Assembly: GCA_012845835.1 (NCBI GenBank)
Contig: JABAKD010000030.1
Location: 14,541,076 to 14,605,075 of the forward strand
DNA: 64,000 nucleotides
Source: Undaria pinnatifida
Taxonomy: Eukaryota > Sar > Phaeophyceae > Laminariales > Alariaceae
Reading direction: 5' to 3'
Part shown: positions 11,666 through 23,963 of the stretch, in pieces
Layout: each line of letters starts with the position of its first letter
Numbering within the stretch: position 1 is the first letter of the stretch
Translations under genes and position numbers: made by a program
Notes under the pieces: generated by a model
The model's input: the letters and a program-made list of their open reading frames with translations, nothing else
Told to the model about the DNA's origin: nothing
Database searches by the model: none

Positions 11666-12059
11666 GGCAGTGTAGGGGTTCGATTATCTTGGAAGTGTAG
11701 CTACAGGTACCGGCGAGAAAAGCCGTAGTCGGAAGGGCTGTCTACAGTTTCCAGCGGCGGCTGTGGAGCGATGACGGCTCTGGAAAAATAATGGTCCGAC
11801 GAAGGATGAGGAGGGTCTAAAAGGGATGCGCCAATGGTGGGCGCTGGGGAGAACGAAGGACGACCTGAAAGCCGATCCAAGAGAAGCGCCAGTGTCCACG
11901 GCGCCTTTCCCGGAGCTGGCTAGCGTACCGGGGGCGATGTCATCGGCCGAAATAGACCCGACGAAGGTTTCGGGGCGGATAAGGGGTCGATGGATGATTG
12001 GTATGGTCCGCAACGGTGAGTTGCCGAAAGTATTTCTAGCGAAACGTGGTGGTGCATGG

Positions 12060-12520
12060 GGCAGGAGGGATGGGGTTTGAGCCCACCTAAGTCAATGCCT
12101 AACAGGAGAGGTGCGCGGTTGGTGCGTCGCCGGTGGATGGGGGCGGATGGTGGTGGTGGGTCAAAAGGGAGGGGGAACTAGTCCACCCAAAAAGATACCC
12201 GGGATGGCTCACATCTTTCGACGTGGGCAGCGAAGAGACCGTGGAAGGGCCCGATTTCTGGCTAAAAAGGTCCCATACGTACCAGGCTCGGGAGGTTCAA
12301 GAGCCCGAGAAAAAACATAACAAACCCGGAAAAATGGGAGCGGTGGAATGGTGGAGGTGGGTCGGAGAGGAGAGGGAGCGAGCCCACCCAAACCGATAGT
12401 CGGTTCGAAACGATCATGTCCGTAAAAAAAAAATCAACAACAACTCAGAAAATGGAAGCGGCGAGTTGTGGTGCTGGGTTGGGAGGGACGGGGAAACTAG
12501 CCCACCCAAGCCAATGCCGG
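12060..12520. repeat. degenerate tandem repeat, about 100-120 bp spacing
   Basis: A G-rich stretch followed by AGCCCACCCAA recurs with the CCACC word at about 12081, 12182, 12381 and 12499. One unit between 12182 and 12381 is lost or too diverged to see. Confidence 0.6.
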
Positions 12521-13869
12521 GCTCGACATAACCGAAAAGGAACAAAACGAAAGGTTGAGATGGTAAAGCTATAGAAATGTTAGGGTAGGGGGGGGTTCGA
12601 TGGTGTTGTCACAGACGCGCCTTTGGGGACGGGTATGGGAATCCGAGGTTCAGGTGGTAAACCTACAGGGTTGTTGAGGCATAAGAAGGTGGCGGTATTG
12701 GTGTCGCAGACGTGTTTTTAGGGACGGATGCGGATTCGGGACCGTTGGATTGGAGGGGAACTGTTCGGTGTTCACTGGCAACGGAAACAAAATCGGTCGA
12801 TGGATGGAAAAGAAGAACAGGTACCGCGCAACAACTTTTTTCAACCCATTGGGGAATAGAATGCCGTGGTGGCGCACCAAGGTGGATATGAGAAAGGCGG
12901 TGTAGACGGAACCATCGACGCGCGAGCGCCGGTGAACCGTGGTTGGGAAGGCCGTCCGTGGTTGTGTCGTCGAGGAAGGCTGAAGGGCCGTTGGGGGTTT
13001 GGATCCAGTTAATGGCAGGTAGCTAAAGAGCTGGGTCGGGGGTGATAAACCGTGGGTTCGCTGTGGTTGGGGAAGACGGAAAATCGTCGTCGACGTGGGT
13101 ACGCTGGTGGATAGCCTGAAAAGCTGACCGGGAGGTACCGTTGGTGGCCTGGTATAGGCGGGATGTTTCGGGCCAGGGTAGCCGTGAAAAGGGGGCGGTA
13201 GGGGCTCCAACGTTTGTCGAAAAAAGGACTAACCAGACCGTGAGGGGGAGGGCGTCTGCTATCTCCAGATGGTCGGCGGTGTGGGGGATAGATCGGTGAC
13301 GATGTCGAGGAAGCCAACCCAACCAGATGGAGGGAATGACTGCTATCCTTGAGTCCGAAGGGAACATCGCCAGGCGGCGACCTTCGGCGGGAAAGGCGCA
13401 ACCCGAGAACAGTGGCTCTGTTGGATCGCGTGTGGTCGGAAGCGTGCAGGCGGTGGGCCGTGGTTTGGGCGGGATCGGCAGAGACCGGAGCAAGGCGGCT
13501 CTATGGTAACACGTCGGGGTGGAGAAGGGCATGGGGGATTCGGCAGGTGCGCCTCGGTGGCAATGAAGTGGGCCGGGACAGGGGTGCTCCGTGGAAACCG
13601 GTCGCGTTGGAGGGGGGGGGGCGACAAAGTTGTTCTGTCGCGTTGGAAAGGGCCGGAACGAGGTCGGTAGTTGGTGGGCTTGGTGAGAAATGCCGAGACC
13701 GAAAGAGTATGGCTAGTTTGCAACGCAGCGGGTTAGGGGGGAAAGGCGGCTGCCAACCGAATAAATCGGTTGTTGCTTCTGTTTATGGATGGGATTGTCA
13801 GTCCCGGGTGTACCGTTGCCGAAGCTAGAGATACGAACTCGGAGGGCGGTGGTAGGTGTCGAGGGTCGT

Positions 13870-13985
13870 TGGGTGGTGGTACGGGAATATTTCCGGCGTT
13901 TGTCGGCCTCGGAATCATTGTCCCAGGTAGGTAATAAAGGAGGAGCTACGGCGTTTGTCGGTCTCGGAACCAATGTCCATGGCTG
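13870..13985. repeat. short tandem duplication, about 62-66 bp
   Basis: CGGCGTTTGTCGGYCTCGGA followed by a CATTGTCC or CAATGTCC word occurs at about 13893 and 13950. Confidence 0.7.
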
Positions 13986-15804
13986 GTCGTAGGAACGGTT
14001 TCGATACTTGGTCGAAGCCAGGTGAGCTTCGGGGTCGTGGTGTCACTCAAAATATTGGTCTCGGGCGATGTCGGACACTACTCCACACGGTGATAAGAAA
14101 AACCGTAGAAAAAGAATTCAAAAGGGTGGCACTGCTAAAGGTTGAATAGGTAGTTCGGTGCAGGCTGGCTGCGGTGAGCCGCCAAACAGTGGTCAATTGC
14201 GGCTGTCTCTAGGACTGTCGCGTGGCGATGGCGAGGGTTCAGCTGGCTGATCTAAAAAAGAGAGCCGGCTGGGTCCACGTGATCACAAAGGTAGTCTCGG
14301 TATTGCAACACCGAGCAACACCGAGGCTTTGGAAGGGTCGCCGTGGGTGGCGTTTAAAGAAGTGGGGCGAAGATACCCTGGGGGTCCTGTCTCCAAGCGT
14401 TGGATGAGCAGGATAAAACTCGCTAGGAAATGCTGTACCCTGTGGTCCGTGTCCACGCAATGCACGAGGGTTGCGAGGAAGACGGGGCAGGGGGCTCAGG
14501 GCATATCCTGGTCAACTATGATCGCGAGTCTTCCCTCTTCATGACGGGACTTTCCCTTGGGCCCAGGGGCAGGGGTGCTGTCAACACCGTGGCAGCGAGT
14601 GGGAACCATCGTTGGCGGGCCCACCGCTGGCACTTGAAAAATGCGTACGTCCTGGGACGAGCGCGGGTGGAGCCGCCGATAAATAGGCGAGGTGGGCTCA
14701 GGGTGCGATGGCCCGGAATGTGAAGCAGAAGTTTCGTGCTGTAGTCCGGAACCGCTGGTAGCCGTAGTCTTCGGCAAGTAGCGTTGCTTATCGGTGGAAG
14801 ACGTCGAGTGGAACACCCTGGTTGGGCTCGGCGTTTTGTCCTCCTCGCACCCGCACCTCAAGACCATCGCTAGAATAAGGGGATCAGGCTTTGACAAGCG
14901 ATATCACATGTATCGGCTGGGCGGGGGGGGTAGATTGTTGGCGGGCGGGGGCGGGGGTGAAGCTTGTTGTTTCAGCGTTGAAGCTGGACCCTCGTCCCGC
15001 AATTAGATGGCCTGGCGCTGGTGGTGCTGTATCGGTTGATAAGCGTATAGCGGCCAAGGTTTCAGGCCGTAATGGTTGCCGGACGGCCACGCTGTTGCTG
15101 TTGATGTTGTTGTCGTTGTCGCAGCAGTTGCCCGAGGAAGAAAGGCGATCATGGCGCTGTCGACCCAAAAAATAGTCGCCATGGCATTTGTAACGAGCGG
15201 CACTGGTTGTCGCGGTGATTGCCGGGTGATGGCGCCGGGTTTACAGTCTGCACGTTTCCGCCAATACCGAAAGTAAAAACCAATATCCTGAAGCATTCCC
15301 AAATCTGGGTTGAGCGCACCAGAGGCGTAGCGGTGTTGCTACAGTGGGAGAGTGTCGCCGACACGATGCAGAGTCAGGAAAAACGCCAGAAAGCCAGCGG
15401 AGTGTTACTCGATGGCCAGGTCGTTGAGAATGATGCTCGTCGCAGATGGTTCGGGGCGTAGAGGTAGGCGCCGTGGTCGTCACAATTCGAGGTAGTTGCA
15501 ACCGTCGTCGCGGCCACTGCGGATAGGATGCCGTCCGCATGGTTGGGCGACTTCGCTGTCGCTTTTACTGCGGGCAATATCGGTAATGTAGGTGGTAGAC
15601 GGAGAAAAACGGTGGTAAAGGTGGTAGTCGGATAAGAACGGTGGTCTTGACCCGAGCGGTAGGTGATGCGGGGGGGGGTGCGACGTTTCGGGGGGGCTGG
15701 TTGCGGAGGGTGCGTGCGGCGTTTTTATGCCGTGGGTTCACGGGTGGTGGGTTCCGGGGCTTGGTGCGTGTAGGGCAATGCGGCAATAAAGTTGTTGAGC
15801 GGCT

Positions 15805-16020
15805 CTGTGGCCGTTTTGACAACTGAGATAGCGGCGGGGGTGGGTCGGGATTTCAAGGAAATAGTCCGAACAGGTAGTGGCGTAGAAAGGCGGCGGTTGC
15901 GGCAGGGGGATTGGTAGGACTCGATGGTCGTTGGAACAACTGCGTCAGCGGCGGACGTGGGTCGTAATTTCAAGGAAGGAAACCCAAACAGGCAGATTAC
16001 CGCAGACGGAGCGTCTGAAG
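15805..16020. repeat. tandem duplication, about 130-bp unit
   Basis: GTGGGTCGGGATTTCAAGGA at about 15839 and GTGGGTCGTAATTTCAAGGA at about 15957 begin two related blocks, each preceded by a GCGGCG word. Confidence 0.6.
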
Positions 16021-17060
16021 ATGCCGACGCGAGTTATAGTTGGGTAGGTCCGACGTGGCCAATAACCAAAAAAAATTGCCGCAGACAGGAGTGTCTTTGA
16101 GTGCCGCCCGGTCGAGGCCGTGGGCGCGCCGTATGCAGTTGTGAGCGAGTACCAGCAAATAAAAGCAGGGGTGATTGGGCGCAGGGGGTTAAGCGCAGTG
16201 ATGGGCAGGCGGTTTTGAACCGTTGTGGTGATAGACGCGGCCGCATGGGGTGGGCGGCTATGGGAGCCGGGGTTGGGATGTGAGCAGCAACATACCGGTT
16301 GGGACGGTTATCGTGGCTCAGATGGGGGTGGTGGAAGGGTGTGCAAGAAGCGGTCAAACTCGAGTACACGAGCTGGTGGGGCACAAAGAGCTGTAGTCGC
16401 GGTGGCATAATATGCGGTAACCGCCGCGGCACCTGCCTAATGTATGCCGTTGCGGCGGCACACTCTGTGGAAGTCGTCGCTCTACTTGCGGCGTTGTTGC
16501 GATCCCCAACCGAAAAAAATAAACCTCTTGTCTTCAGGCGCTAAACAAAAATCGCAGTCGCAGCAGGTGGGCGCCTCTCCTAGAGGGATTCGTCCTGCTA
16601 GTCTCGGCGTGTAACGGTGGCCGTACCAAACGTCGAGGGATCCGGTTTGACTAAACAGGTCGGGGTCAGTGGCGGCGGTGGAAATGCAGTCAACGATCCC
16701 GGCCGCAAAAATGCGCTCCGGGCATTAGGTCGATTTTATTGAACAAAATGACAAGGTCCTTCACCGTAGCTTTACCACCCATGGCTATAGCAGGAAAAGA
16801 ACGCGAAACACACTGTTCATTATGAGGGTTGAGGGTTTGGGTCCTGGTTGGTGCGGAATTTACCGCGAGGATTGGGGGTGGGTCCATGTTGGTCCGGAAT
16901 GGATAGGAAATGAGGAGAATTGGTACCGCACGCACCGGAGTAGAGAAGTAGGATGCCCTACAAGTGATTCTCGCACGTCACCAAGCAGACCGGAAGGTGA
17001 TGGACGGTTGTAGATATTCCCGGGGGAGGAGCGTGCTGGTCGGGAGATAATTAGAACCAC

Positions 17061-17559
17061 CAATTTATCCAGTCGAAAACAGAACAAAATCAGACCTTAC
17101 AACACGGAAAATATGTGTATGTCGTGTACCCGTCGATAACCTAGAAGCTATATTTGAGGCTTTCCGAAACAAAAATCCGGACCTAAAAATGACGATGTAC
17201 TTCTGGGGTGCACTGTTTTAAAATTACCGGGGAGCTCCGTGTAACACGCGTAATATACTCGTGGAAAAGTCCGGTAGATGGCACTCGGAGAGCGCGACGC
17301 ACTCGGGGTGCTGTTTTACTCAACAATACTTTTTTTGCTCAAGCACGATCCTAATACAGCTTAGGTCATTCCAACGCTGCATCAGGTCGGGGGTGCGTAA
17401 CAGCAAAAAAAACGGAAGCTTCGTAAGAATAGCTCAAACACGCGTGGGGTATTAAGCGTATAGTCGAGGCTCGTGGCATGGTGATTCTTCACCCTCACGG
17501 AGGTTTTTCAAATAGAACAGTGCGCCGGGAGAGGATTTTATAAAGAGTGATCATAGCAC
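17061..17559. other. unassigned spacer
   Basis: Composition returns to unbiased here. No repeat partner or coding signal recognised. Confidence 0.35.
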
Positions 17560-17873
17560 CGATTTTTTTTTCTTTTCTTTTTTTCTTCTCACACTTTCAC
17601 TTTCCAGCTTCTGGACAAGCCGTGGTCACAGGTGTCGTCCCTTCTCCCCCCCGGTTCTTGCCTTCAGTTTTTATCGCGCATAGGGTTCAGCAATCCCACT
17701 GCTCGTCGATTGTTCATCGAGTGTTGCTATCTCACGCTCTCGCGCTTTCCGCAAGTCAATTTGTGCACAAGAAAAAGTCCCAACGAATTTACACGAGTAT
17801 GCACTCGGTGGGGCTCGAACTCACAAAACTGACCTATACCAGGCTCGAGGATAACCTGATACGCCACCGGGGC
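17560..17873 (-). mobile_element. SINE1, full-length reference copy
   Basis: The best-preserved copy. Reading the minus strand from 17873: GCCCCGGTGGCGTATCAGG (A-box region), CTCGAGCCTGG, then GAGTTCGAGCCCC (B box) about 50 bp in. The body follows with GGAAAGCGCGAGAGCGTGAG, then the CACGGCTTGTCCAGAAGCTGG block and an A/G-rich tail (T run on the plus strand at 17560-17590). The head looks type-II tRNA-like (Leu or Ser style spacing). No open frame of its own is expected for a SINE. Confidence 0.75.
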
Positions 17874-20292
17874 GACCAGATATGATATAGTGGGATGCTC
17901 GACGTGTAATACCGTCGTTCGCGCATTCCGGGTTTGAAATCCCAGAAAAAAATAATGCACCGTTGTTGCAAAGCAAGCATCGTCAATTGCGTAAGTCAGC
18001 ATTATTTGCAGCGCGTGTTGATGCTCGTGACAAGGCGATCATGGTTGCATGACCATTTTTGATCGTATAATGCACGACGAGATGCGCGCCAACACGTGCA
18101 GCATAGCGGTACTATTTTGATGTTTCGGCACGAACAAAGGGAAAACACAGGGGAGCACGTCATAATAGAGACAATGCCAAACGAGTGCCAATTTGGCAGA
18201 AAAACGGGGGCGGGGTTTCGCGGTTGCTCGCAAGATCGTCATTAAGCAATTAATTAGCAGCAGAAACGAAGGCCGTCAAACCATAAAAGCCCAGCCGAAG
18301 AAAAAAAAGAAAGTCATAAATAAATGACAAAAGGCTCACAGCATATCATCATAGTGTAACAGCCAGTAAATACCAATGTTAATGGTAACGTTGGCAGCAA
18401 AAGAAAGATAAGCTGCTCTCTACCGCCACAAAAAAACGGTTTATTATTAAGAGACAGCTGATCCAGGATTTTGAGAAGGGTGTGTTCTATTCCACACCCA
18501 GCTGGTTTTTTATCTTAAATTTCTGCTGCGCACGCTGATTCGAATAATCTATAGACCTATTAGTCCAACCATGGTACCAGGTACGCAGTTTCCGCAGTGG
18601 GCTAGTTGGTTGGGACCCATACAAACGTTCCGGAGACCGCAGAGCGTTCTGATGATGATGGTGTTGGCGCCGGATACCTGTGGCGTCGATATTTACCATA
18701 GGACCAAACACTGCCAACATGAAAAAGGCACAAAGGACAAGTGTTGTGCCGTATTCGATACCAGTGTATGATTCGCAGCTGCGATACATAGAACAAACGT
18801 GTGCAGGAGGAAAAACAAAGCAGATACAAGGTGGTACTGGTATCTAGGAGAGCGCGTATGTTATAGCGATGTGAGACAACAACAACAACAGCACACCACA
18901 AGGACGCTTGGTACTTGGTACTACTGCTGTAGGTTTGGTCGCGAGAGTCGTATGGTGCCTATGGGTGTCCATCTCACACACACGAGATGCTTCAAAAGTT
19001 CCATTAAGGCAAGACGAAATGTTTCAAAAGTTTCATCAACGCCAGATACAAGATTACCAGAATGAACACTACTAATAGTAATAGTCGTGACCTGCACTAC
19101 TGCTGGCTGGACGAGTCAACACAGTAGTACAGCTAGGCGTCGCGCACTGCTGGCGGTTGGCCTATACGAGTAGATCAGCCGCACTCTGTGCAAACACACA
19201 CAAAGGTTGAGTGTCTCATAGGTCAGAAGCAATGCTGGAAAGGTTACATCACACTGCGTGCTGGTACCTGGCAAAAAAAATTTGCGAAGGAACCAAACCC
19301 AAACATGGTTCAGCTAAAAAACAAAACCCCAAAAAATGATAGTTCGGGGCAAACGGCTACGATCGTATTTTCTTGCAGTAGGAGGGTACCAAAATTATAG
19401 TCACGCACTGCTGAATATCAGCAGAAAAGCGACGAGACGACCTAAAGTAGGAGAGAGAACAAGGGCGAGTTATAGCGTTCATCCGAAGCGCGCAACTCGT
19501 ACTCGGGGGGGGGTGGGGTGGCATGGGTGTAGACAAGGGTAAACCGGCCTGCGCTCTCCCGCCGCACGGGCGGCCGCTCGTCGAGGCAGGAGCGAAAGCG
19601 TCTGTGGGCGTGGTTGACCCGGCGTGTTTATTTTTCTCTCGCGGGGTAACTAGACGCGTGTCCGAATGTAAGGGTCGTTTTTACTTGAACAAAAAGACAT
19701 ATCCCGGTATAGACTAATATTTCCGGTCAGAGCGGATGCCAGCAGGAGGAGGCTGGGAGGTAGAGGCCGGGAGCAGCCGAGTGTTGGAACGAGCGCCACA
19801 GGGCACGGCTTGCATCTCTCCGGGCGGGAGACGGGACTCACGGGGACATAGAGCGGGGAAAGCCTGGAAGATGGCGGCGAGCGCGGCGAGGGTGGCATGC
19901 ATCGCGAGCGCAGTATGCACGCGAGTCTCGACCAGGCCGAATATTTTTTCTTGGGCAGAATGGAGCCATGCGTAGGGTTCAAGAATATATGACTTATTAT
20001 TAGCGATAGCCAAACTCAGGTATATACACGGTGCTGCTGTGGCCATAATCGGGTACCGTTCTATTTCAGCATTCGCCAAGCGCCCAGGACGACATCTGAT
20101 TGGCTGGGTGGATCGATTCTAGGTCTGTTGCAATTATCGTTCGCACAAATCATACACACATACATTTCTGACCACATGCATCAAGTAGTGGCGGGTTCAG
20201 GCGGGAACACTAGTGTATCGATATAGCTCTACTTTCTACGGGGACCGCATTCCGAAGAGGATCTTGTACATACATATAGAATAATTATTTTT
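17874..20292. other. unassigned spacer, about 2.4 kb
   Basis: No open frame resembles a known protein. A GGTTTGAAATCC word near 17930 resembles a B box but has no A-box partner. One TACCAGGTA motif lies at 18575-18583 and a short ACA-rich microsatellite at about 18878. 19500-19960 is GC-richer and lacks recognisable features. Confidence 0.4.
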
Positions 20293-20560
20293 TCAGGGAA
20301 CAGGGATTTGGTCAGGAGTTTTTTTCGTCTCGGCCTCACTATGGGATTCTCGAAACTGGAATTTCTCGGTCATATCGCTTCGTTCGAGCGCCGGCTTCGG
20401 GGGCGGCTCAAACGCCCCTGGCCCTGCCTTATCCCCTCCACACCTGGCCGGGATCGGGTAAGTGGGCTGAGCAAGACAAGCGAGAAGTGCTCACATTTTT
20501 GTATTTTGGGCGGTATACGCCGGAGCTATTCTTGGATCTTGGCATATGCAGAGTTTGAAC
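20293..20560 (+). repeat. R3 dispersed repeat
   Basis: Stand-alone copy without the R8 partner. It has the A-box-like GGCCTCACTATGGG at about 20333 and the B-box-like GTTCGAGCGCC at about 20380. The CACCTGGCCGGGATC variant resembles the copy at 44500-44770 more than the others. Confidence 0.7.
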
Positions 20561-20814
20561 GAAAAAAATATAGCTTAACGTAGTAAAGTGGTGTTTGTGG
20601 AGGCGTGGAGGGGGCTCTGATTGAACAGACGATTTTTTGTCGATCGTCTCGAAACGGAAAAATAGGAATAGCCCAGACAGCAGCGACAGAAGAGCCGTCG
20701 CGCTTGCCAGAGACGGCCGCCCGGGGCACAGGGGAGCGAGAGCGCGTAGCACCGTAGGATTGAAAGGGGTCAAGCAGTGCGCCCATTAGAATTGATCAAA
20801 TTTCGGAACTCTTC
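20561..20814. other. unassigned spacer before the 93-bp array
   Basis: No feature recognised. It leads directly into the repeat array of the DIRS-like element. Confidence 0.3.
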
Positions 20815-21415
20815 GGAACTCTCACACCACAACACAGAACAGAAAGCTTTGTGTGAGCAGAGACGAAGGTTACCTTATTTCGTGAACCGACCAGTTATCG
20901 GTGGTGCGGAACTCTCACACCACAGCACAGAATAGAACGCTTTGTGTGAGCACAGACGAAGGTTACCTTATTTCGCTAACCGATCAGTTATCGGTGGTAC
21001 GGAACTCTCAAACCACAGCAACAGCAGGCTTCATGTGAGCACAGACGAAGGCTGCCTTATTTCGCGAACCGACCAGTTATCGGTGGTGCGGAACACTCAC
21101 ACCACAGCACAGAACAGCAGGCTTCATGTGAGCAGAGACGAAGGTTACCTCATTTCGCGAACCGACCAGTTATCGGTGGTGCGGAACTCTCACTCCACAG
21201 CAGCACAGAACAGCAGGCTTTGTGTGAACAGAGACGAAGTTTACCTTATTTCGTGAACCGACCGATTATCGGTGGTGCGGAACTCTCACCCCACAGCAGC
21301 ACAGAACAGCAGGCTTCGTTCGTGTGAGCAGCGACAAAATTGCCTTATTTCGCAGACTGGACGGGCGGCGGTGGTGCGGAACTCTCACACCACAGCACAG
21401 ATCGGCAGGAGCAGA
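20815..21415 (+). repeat. tandem array, 6.4 units of about 93 bp
   Basis: Units begin with GGAACTCTCACACCACAGCA at 20815, 20908, 21001, 21090, 21183, 21279 and 21378 (spacings 93, 93, 89, 93, 96, 99). The last is truncated. Each carries GACGAAGGTTACCTTATTTC and TTATCGGTGGTGC. It sits directly upstream of the RT region and is probably its 5' non-coding or terminal repeat. Confidence 0.9.
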
Positions 21416-21737
21416 GGGCCAGAATACCCCACTTCCGCGCGAGTCGAAAAAGCATCGATCGCGTAGAAGGCTCAAACCAGAACGACTGTCCACCCGTGCA
21501 GTACAGCAGATATCCCACAGAAGCAGAAAGCATGTAATTGGAGTACATGCACAGATCAGAGCAGACAGAGGGGCCGCGAAGGCAAGGGCGAGTAGAGCCG
21601 CCTGTACAGCAGCCAGAACTTAGCACGTTGGTACGAGTCGACGCGCGGGAGAGTGGTGGGTCAGCACGCCCACGGCTTCCCTATGGGGAGACGCGCAGTC
21701 TAAAAAGAGAAGAACTGCTGTACAAGCTAACCAACAC

Positions 21738-22966
21738 TTGCATAGTCATGATCCAAGAAAAACAAGCAGTTGTGTGCGAGACGTAGCTCGATTGATAGGA
21801 GGATCCTTGGCAGCACCACCGATAGACCCCGTACACATAGAGCGTTACTTCGGAGATCTAATAGGCTTTGGGGCAGTGGACGAGCTGGTCGTGATAGTCA
21901 CAGGAGGGGTGCCGGTGAACGCAGTAGCGTCCGGAGCAGATTTCGAGCGCGCGTTACAGTACGAAAACCACAGCAGTGTCACCGAGCACTTGCCGGCAAT
22001 GTGGGAAAAAATCGGCGAAGACGTCAGGCGCCAAAAATGCTTAGTGATACAGAAATCAGCTGCGCACGACATCCCTAATATCATAGTCTCTTCGCTAGCG
22101 GCGGTCGTGACACACAAGGTTCGGATAATCAATGATCTTTCGTTCGATGAGCAGAGCAGAGAGAAGAAAGGAGGTCTAAACGGAGACATTGACCCCGACA
22201 CCGCCCCCCAATGCTTGTGCGCCGAAGCGCTACCCAAGTTCCTAGACGAACTCATGACCTTGAGAAAAAAATTGTCAGAAAATAGAATACTGATGAGCAA
22301 GGTCGATTTGTCAGACGCTTTTCGGAATGTGCGAGTAGACCTGGATAAAGCCCACAATTTTTGCTACACCGTAAGAGAGCTAGTAGAAATTGATTTTCGT
22401 TTGACTTTCGGATGGTCGAGATCGCCGGGGTTCTGGGGCGTCATGTCGACGGCGACCGCACACGTGCACTGCAACACCACGATCGATACAGCTCAGTTGT
22501 TAGGCGAAGGAAAAAATATGATGGCTCACGTAAGGTGGTGGAGCGTTGGGAAGACGGAAAGTCAACACCGGTACCGCCGGACGCAACAGTCAGAACTCAC
22601 AGTGGGGGGGGAAAGTTCGACCCATTCTTCACAGCAGAGTACGTAGACGGTTACCTACAAGTCAGGATACAGCACTCTGACGACGACGCTACAGCCTCAA
22701 TTGCGTCAGCCTCTCTAGGTTCGGATCACGTGCGTTTGTTCGGCCCGGGGGAGATGGGAGTAATGTCCATTCTAGCACCCAAGAAAAGCACGGACTGGGA
22801 CACCACGATAGATGCGCAAAGCTTCACTATCAGCTCCCACATCATGAGAATTTCGGTTCCGCGCGAAAGTATTCAAGCGATAAAGATATTTCTGTTCGAG
22901 GAATGGCCCCAGAGCAGGAGGGAAGCGACGGCGAGGGACGTGCTGAGCATGGCCGGCGAGTTGTGA
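21738..22966 (+). pseudogene. DIRS-like reverse transcriptase, frameshifted
   Basis: The protein would copy element RNA into DNA. Similarity to the RT fold starts at about 22100 with KVRIINDLSF. Motif A follows as KVDLSDAFRNV, with catalytic Asp at 22305-22307, and then FGWSRSPGFWGVMS. A frameshift near 22530 moves the reading into the +2 frame, where VERWEDGKSTPVPPDATV continues. Motif C, normally YxDD, reads Y-V-D-G at 22640-22651, so the second catalytic Asp is lost. Then come LAPKKSTDWDTTIDA and RREATARDVLSMAGEL. A TGA at 22964-22966 sits where the aligned family reading would want Trp (TGG to TGA). The real start upstream of 21738 is unknown. Confidence 0.8.
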
Positions 22967-23614
22967 AACCTCACAAACGTAGTTCGGGCTGGTAGACACT
23001 TCGTGTGGAGTTTGCTGCGGCTAACCGCGCTGCACAACTCAGGAGGTATCAAAAACCAGAACCGTACGGTAGGACTCGGTAGAGAGTTTCACGCTGATCT
23101 TCTCTTCTGGAAGTGGGCTATCGATCACGGACTACTACACGAAGGTGAGGCGCTTAGCGCTTCCTGCTACACGGCGATACAGCGACCTGCAAAAGGGCAC
23201 TACCTGTCCGACGCCAGTTTCGAGGCAGTGGGCGGTTTTTGCGTCGAGAGGAAGGTATTTTGGAGATTCGACTTGCCAAAAGAACTGACCGCAGAGCTAA
23301 AAAGAAAGGCCGGTCGATGAGAGACCTGTACTATCACGATCGACCTGCTAGAGTTATTGGGCATGGTCGTGACCGCGTGGTTTATGCTTGAATTGGTAGG
23401 AGATAGGGTGGACGCAAAGGGTGATCTGATTATGATGCGCAGTGACAACACGGCAGCAGTATCTTGGATCTCTCGATGCGGGGGGGCGAGGGACAAACGA
23501 GCATGCTTACTCATGAGAATGCTCGGGCGTCTCGGAATCAAGGGAGGCTGGAACCACACTGCAAAATACATTCCCGGCGTACGTAACACACCAGTTGATG
23601 GTATCTCCCGTTGA
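22967..23614 (+). pseudogene. DIRS-like RNase H, with internal stop
   Basis: It continues in the RT frame past the TGA at 22964. The RNase H core is visible: HYLSDASFEAVGGFC with Asp at 23210-23212 and Glu at 23222-23224, and MRSDNTAAVSWISRCGG with Asp at 23444-23446. It ends with HTAKYIPGVRNTPVDGISR. A second in-frame TGA lies at about 23318, after KRKAGR. RNase H would degrade the RNA template during reverse transcription. The active-site acidic residues are kept although the frame is broken. Confidence 0.8.
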
Positions 23615-23963
23615 CCTCGTGTGATCCTGGCGGACAAGGTCAGAGAGCTCACCAACTCTGATCACTAGTCGGAACAAGACATTGGAACGAGGGGAAGGGG
23701 ATTTTCGATACCGTACTAAAGACAAAGAACGTTCTCAGCTAGCATGACGATTGCCTGTGGGACATGATGAGCGGCGCACAACCCGGCTGATTCGCGTGCG
23801 TGAGGGGGTATGTCCCTCGATCAACATACGTCATGCACTATTATTGTGTCCACTGTTCGCTTCTACTGTGTCTACTGTTCGCACGCGCCCCTGCATGAAC
23901 AGGGGACAACAAGGGAGGACACAAGGACGAAGTAACGCGATTTGTTGAAACGCTGGTTCAGTC
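23615..23963 (+). other. linker between RNase H and recombinase
   Basis: Decayed coding remnant: reading across frames gives fragments such as ADKVRELTNSD and GIFDTVL. No domain is recognised. It joins the two enzymatic parts of the DIRS-like element. Confidence 0.4.

Larger units (their letters stand above)
10421..17060. repeat. G-over-C skewed block of degenerate tandem repeats
   Basis: The bias changes near 10.4 kb from A-over-T to strong G-over-C; row 12121 has 33 G and 7 C in 60 bases, and row 10981 has 25 G and 12 C. It ends near 17.06 kb, where composition becomes mixed. No conserved domain is visible in any frame. The minus-strand Pro/Ser/Thr/Arg-rich frames (for example 12650-13210) are what this bias would produce by chance. 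Confidence 0.65.

Noticed and set aside
6330-17060. Numerous open frames of 100-190 codons on both strands, for example 7944-8522 and 12650-13210
   Set aside because: Their composition mirrors the strand bias (Pro/Ser/Arg on minus, Gly/Val/Lys on plus), they overlap in several frames, and no domain is recognisable. Low stop frequency follows from the skew.
20293-20560. Heat-shock-element-like TTC/GAA words in R3
   Set aside because: Spacing does not follow the five-base rhythm and varies between copies.
20815-21415. CRISPR-like array
   Set aside because: Units are contiguous with no unique spacers, the unit is 93 bp, and the setting is eukaryotic retroelement DNA.
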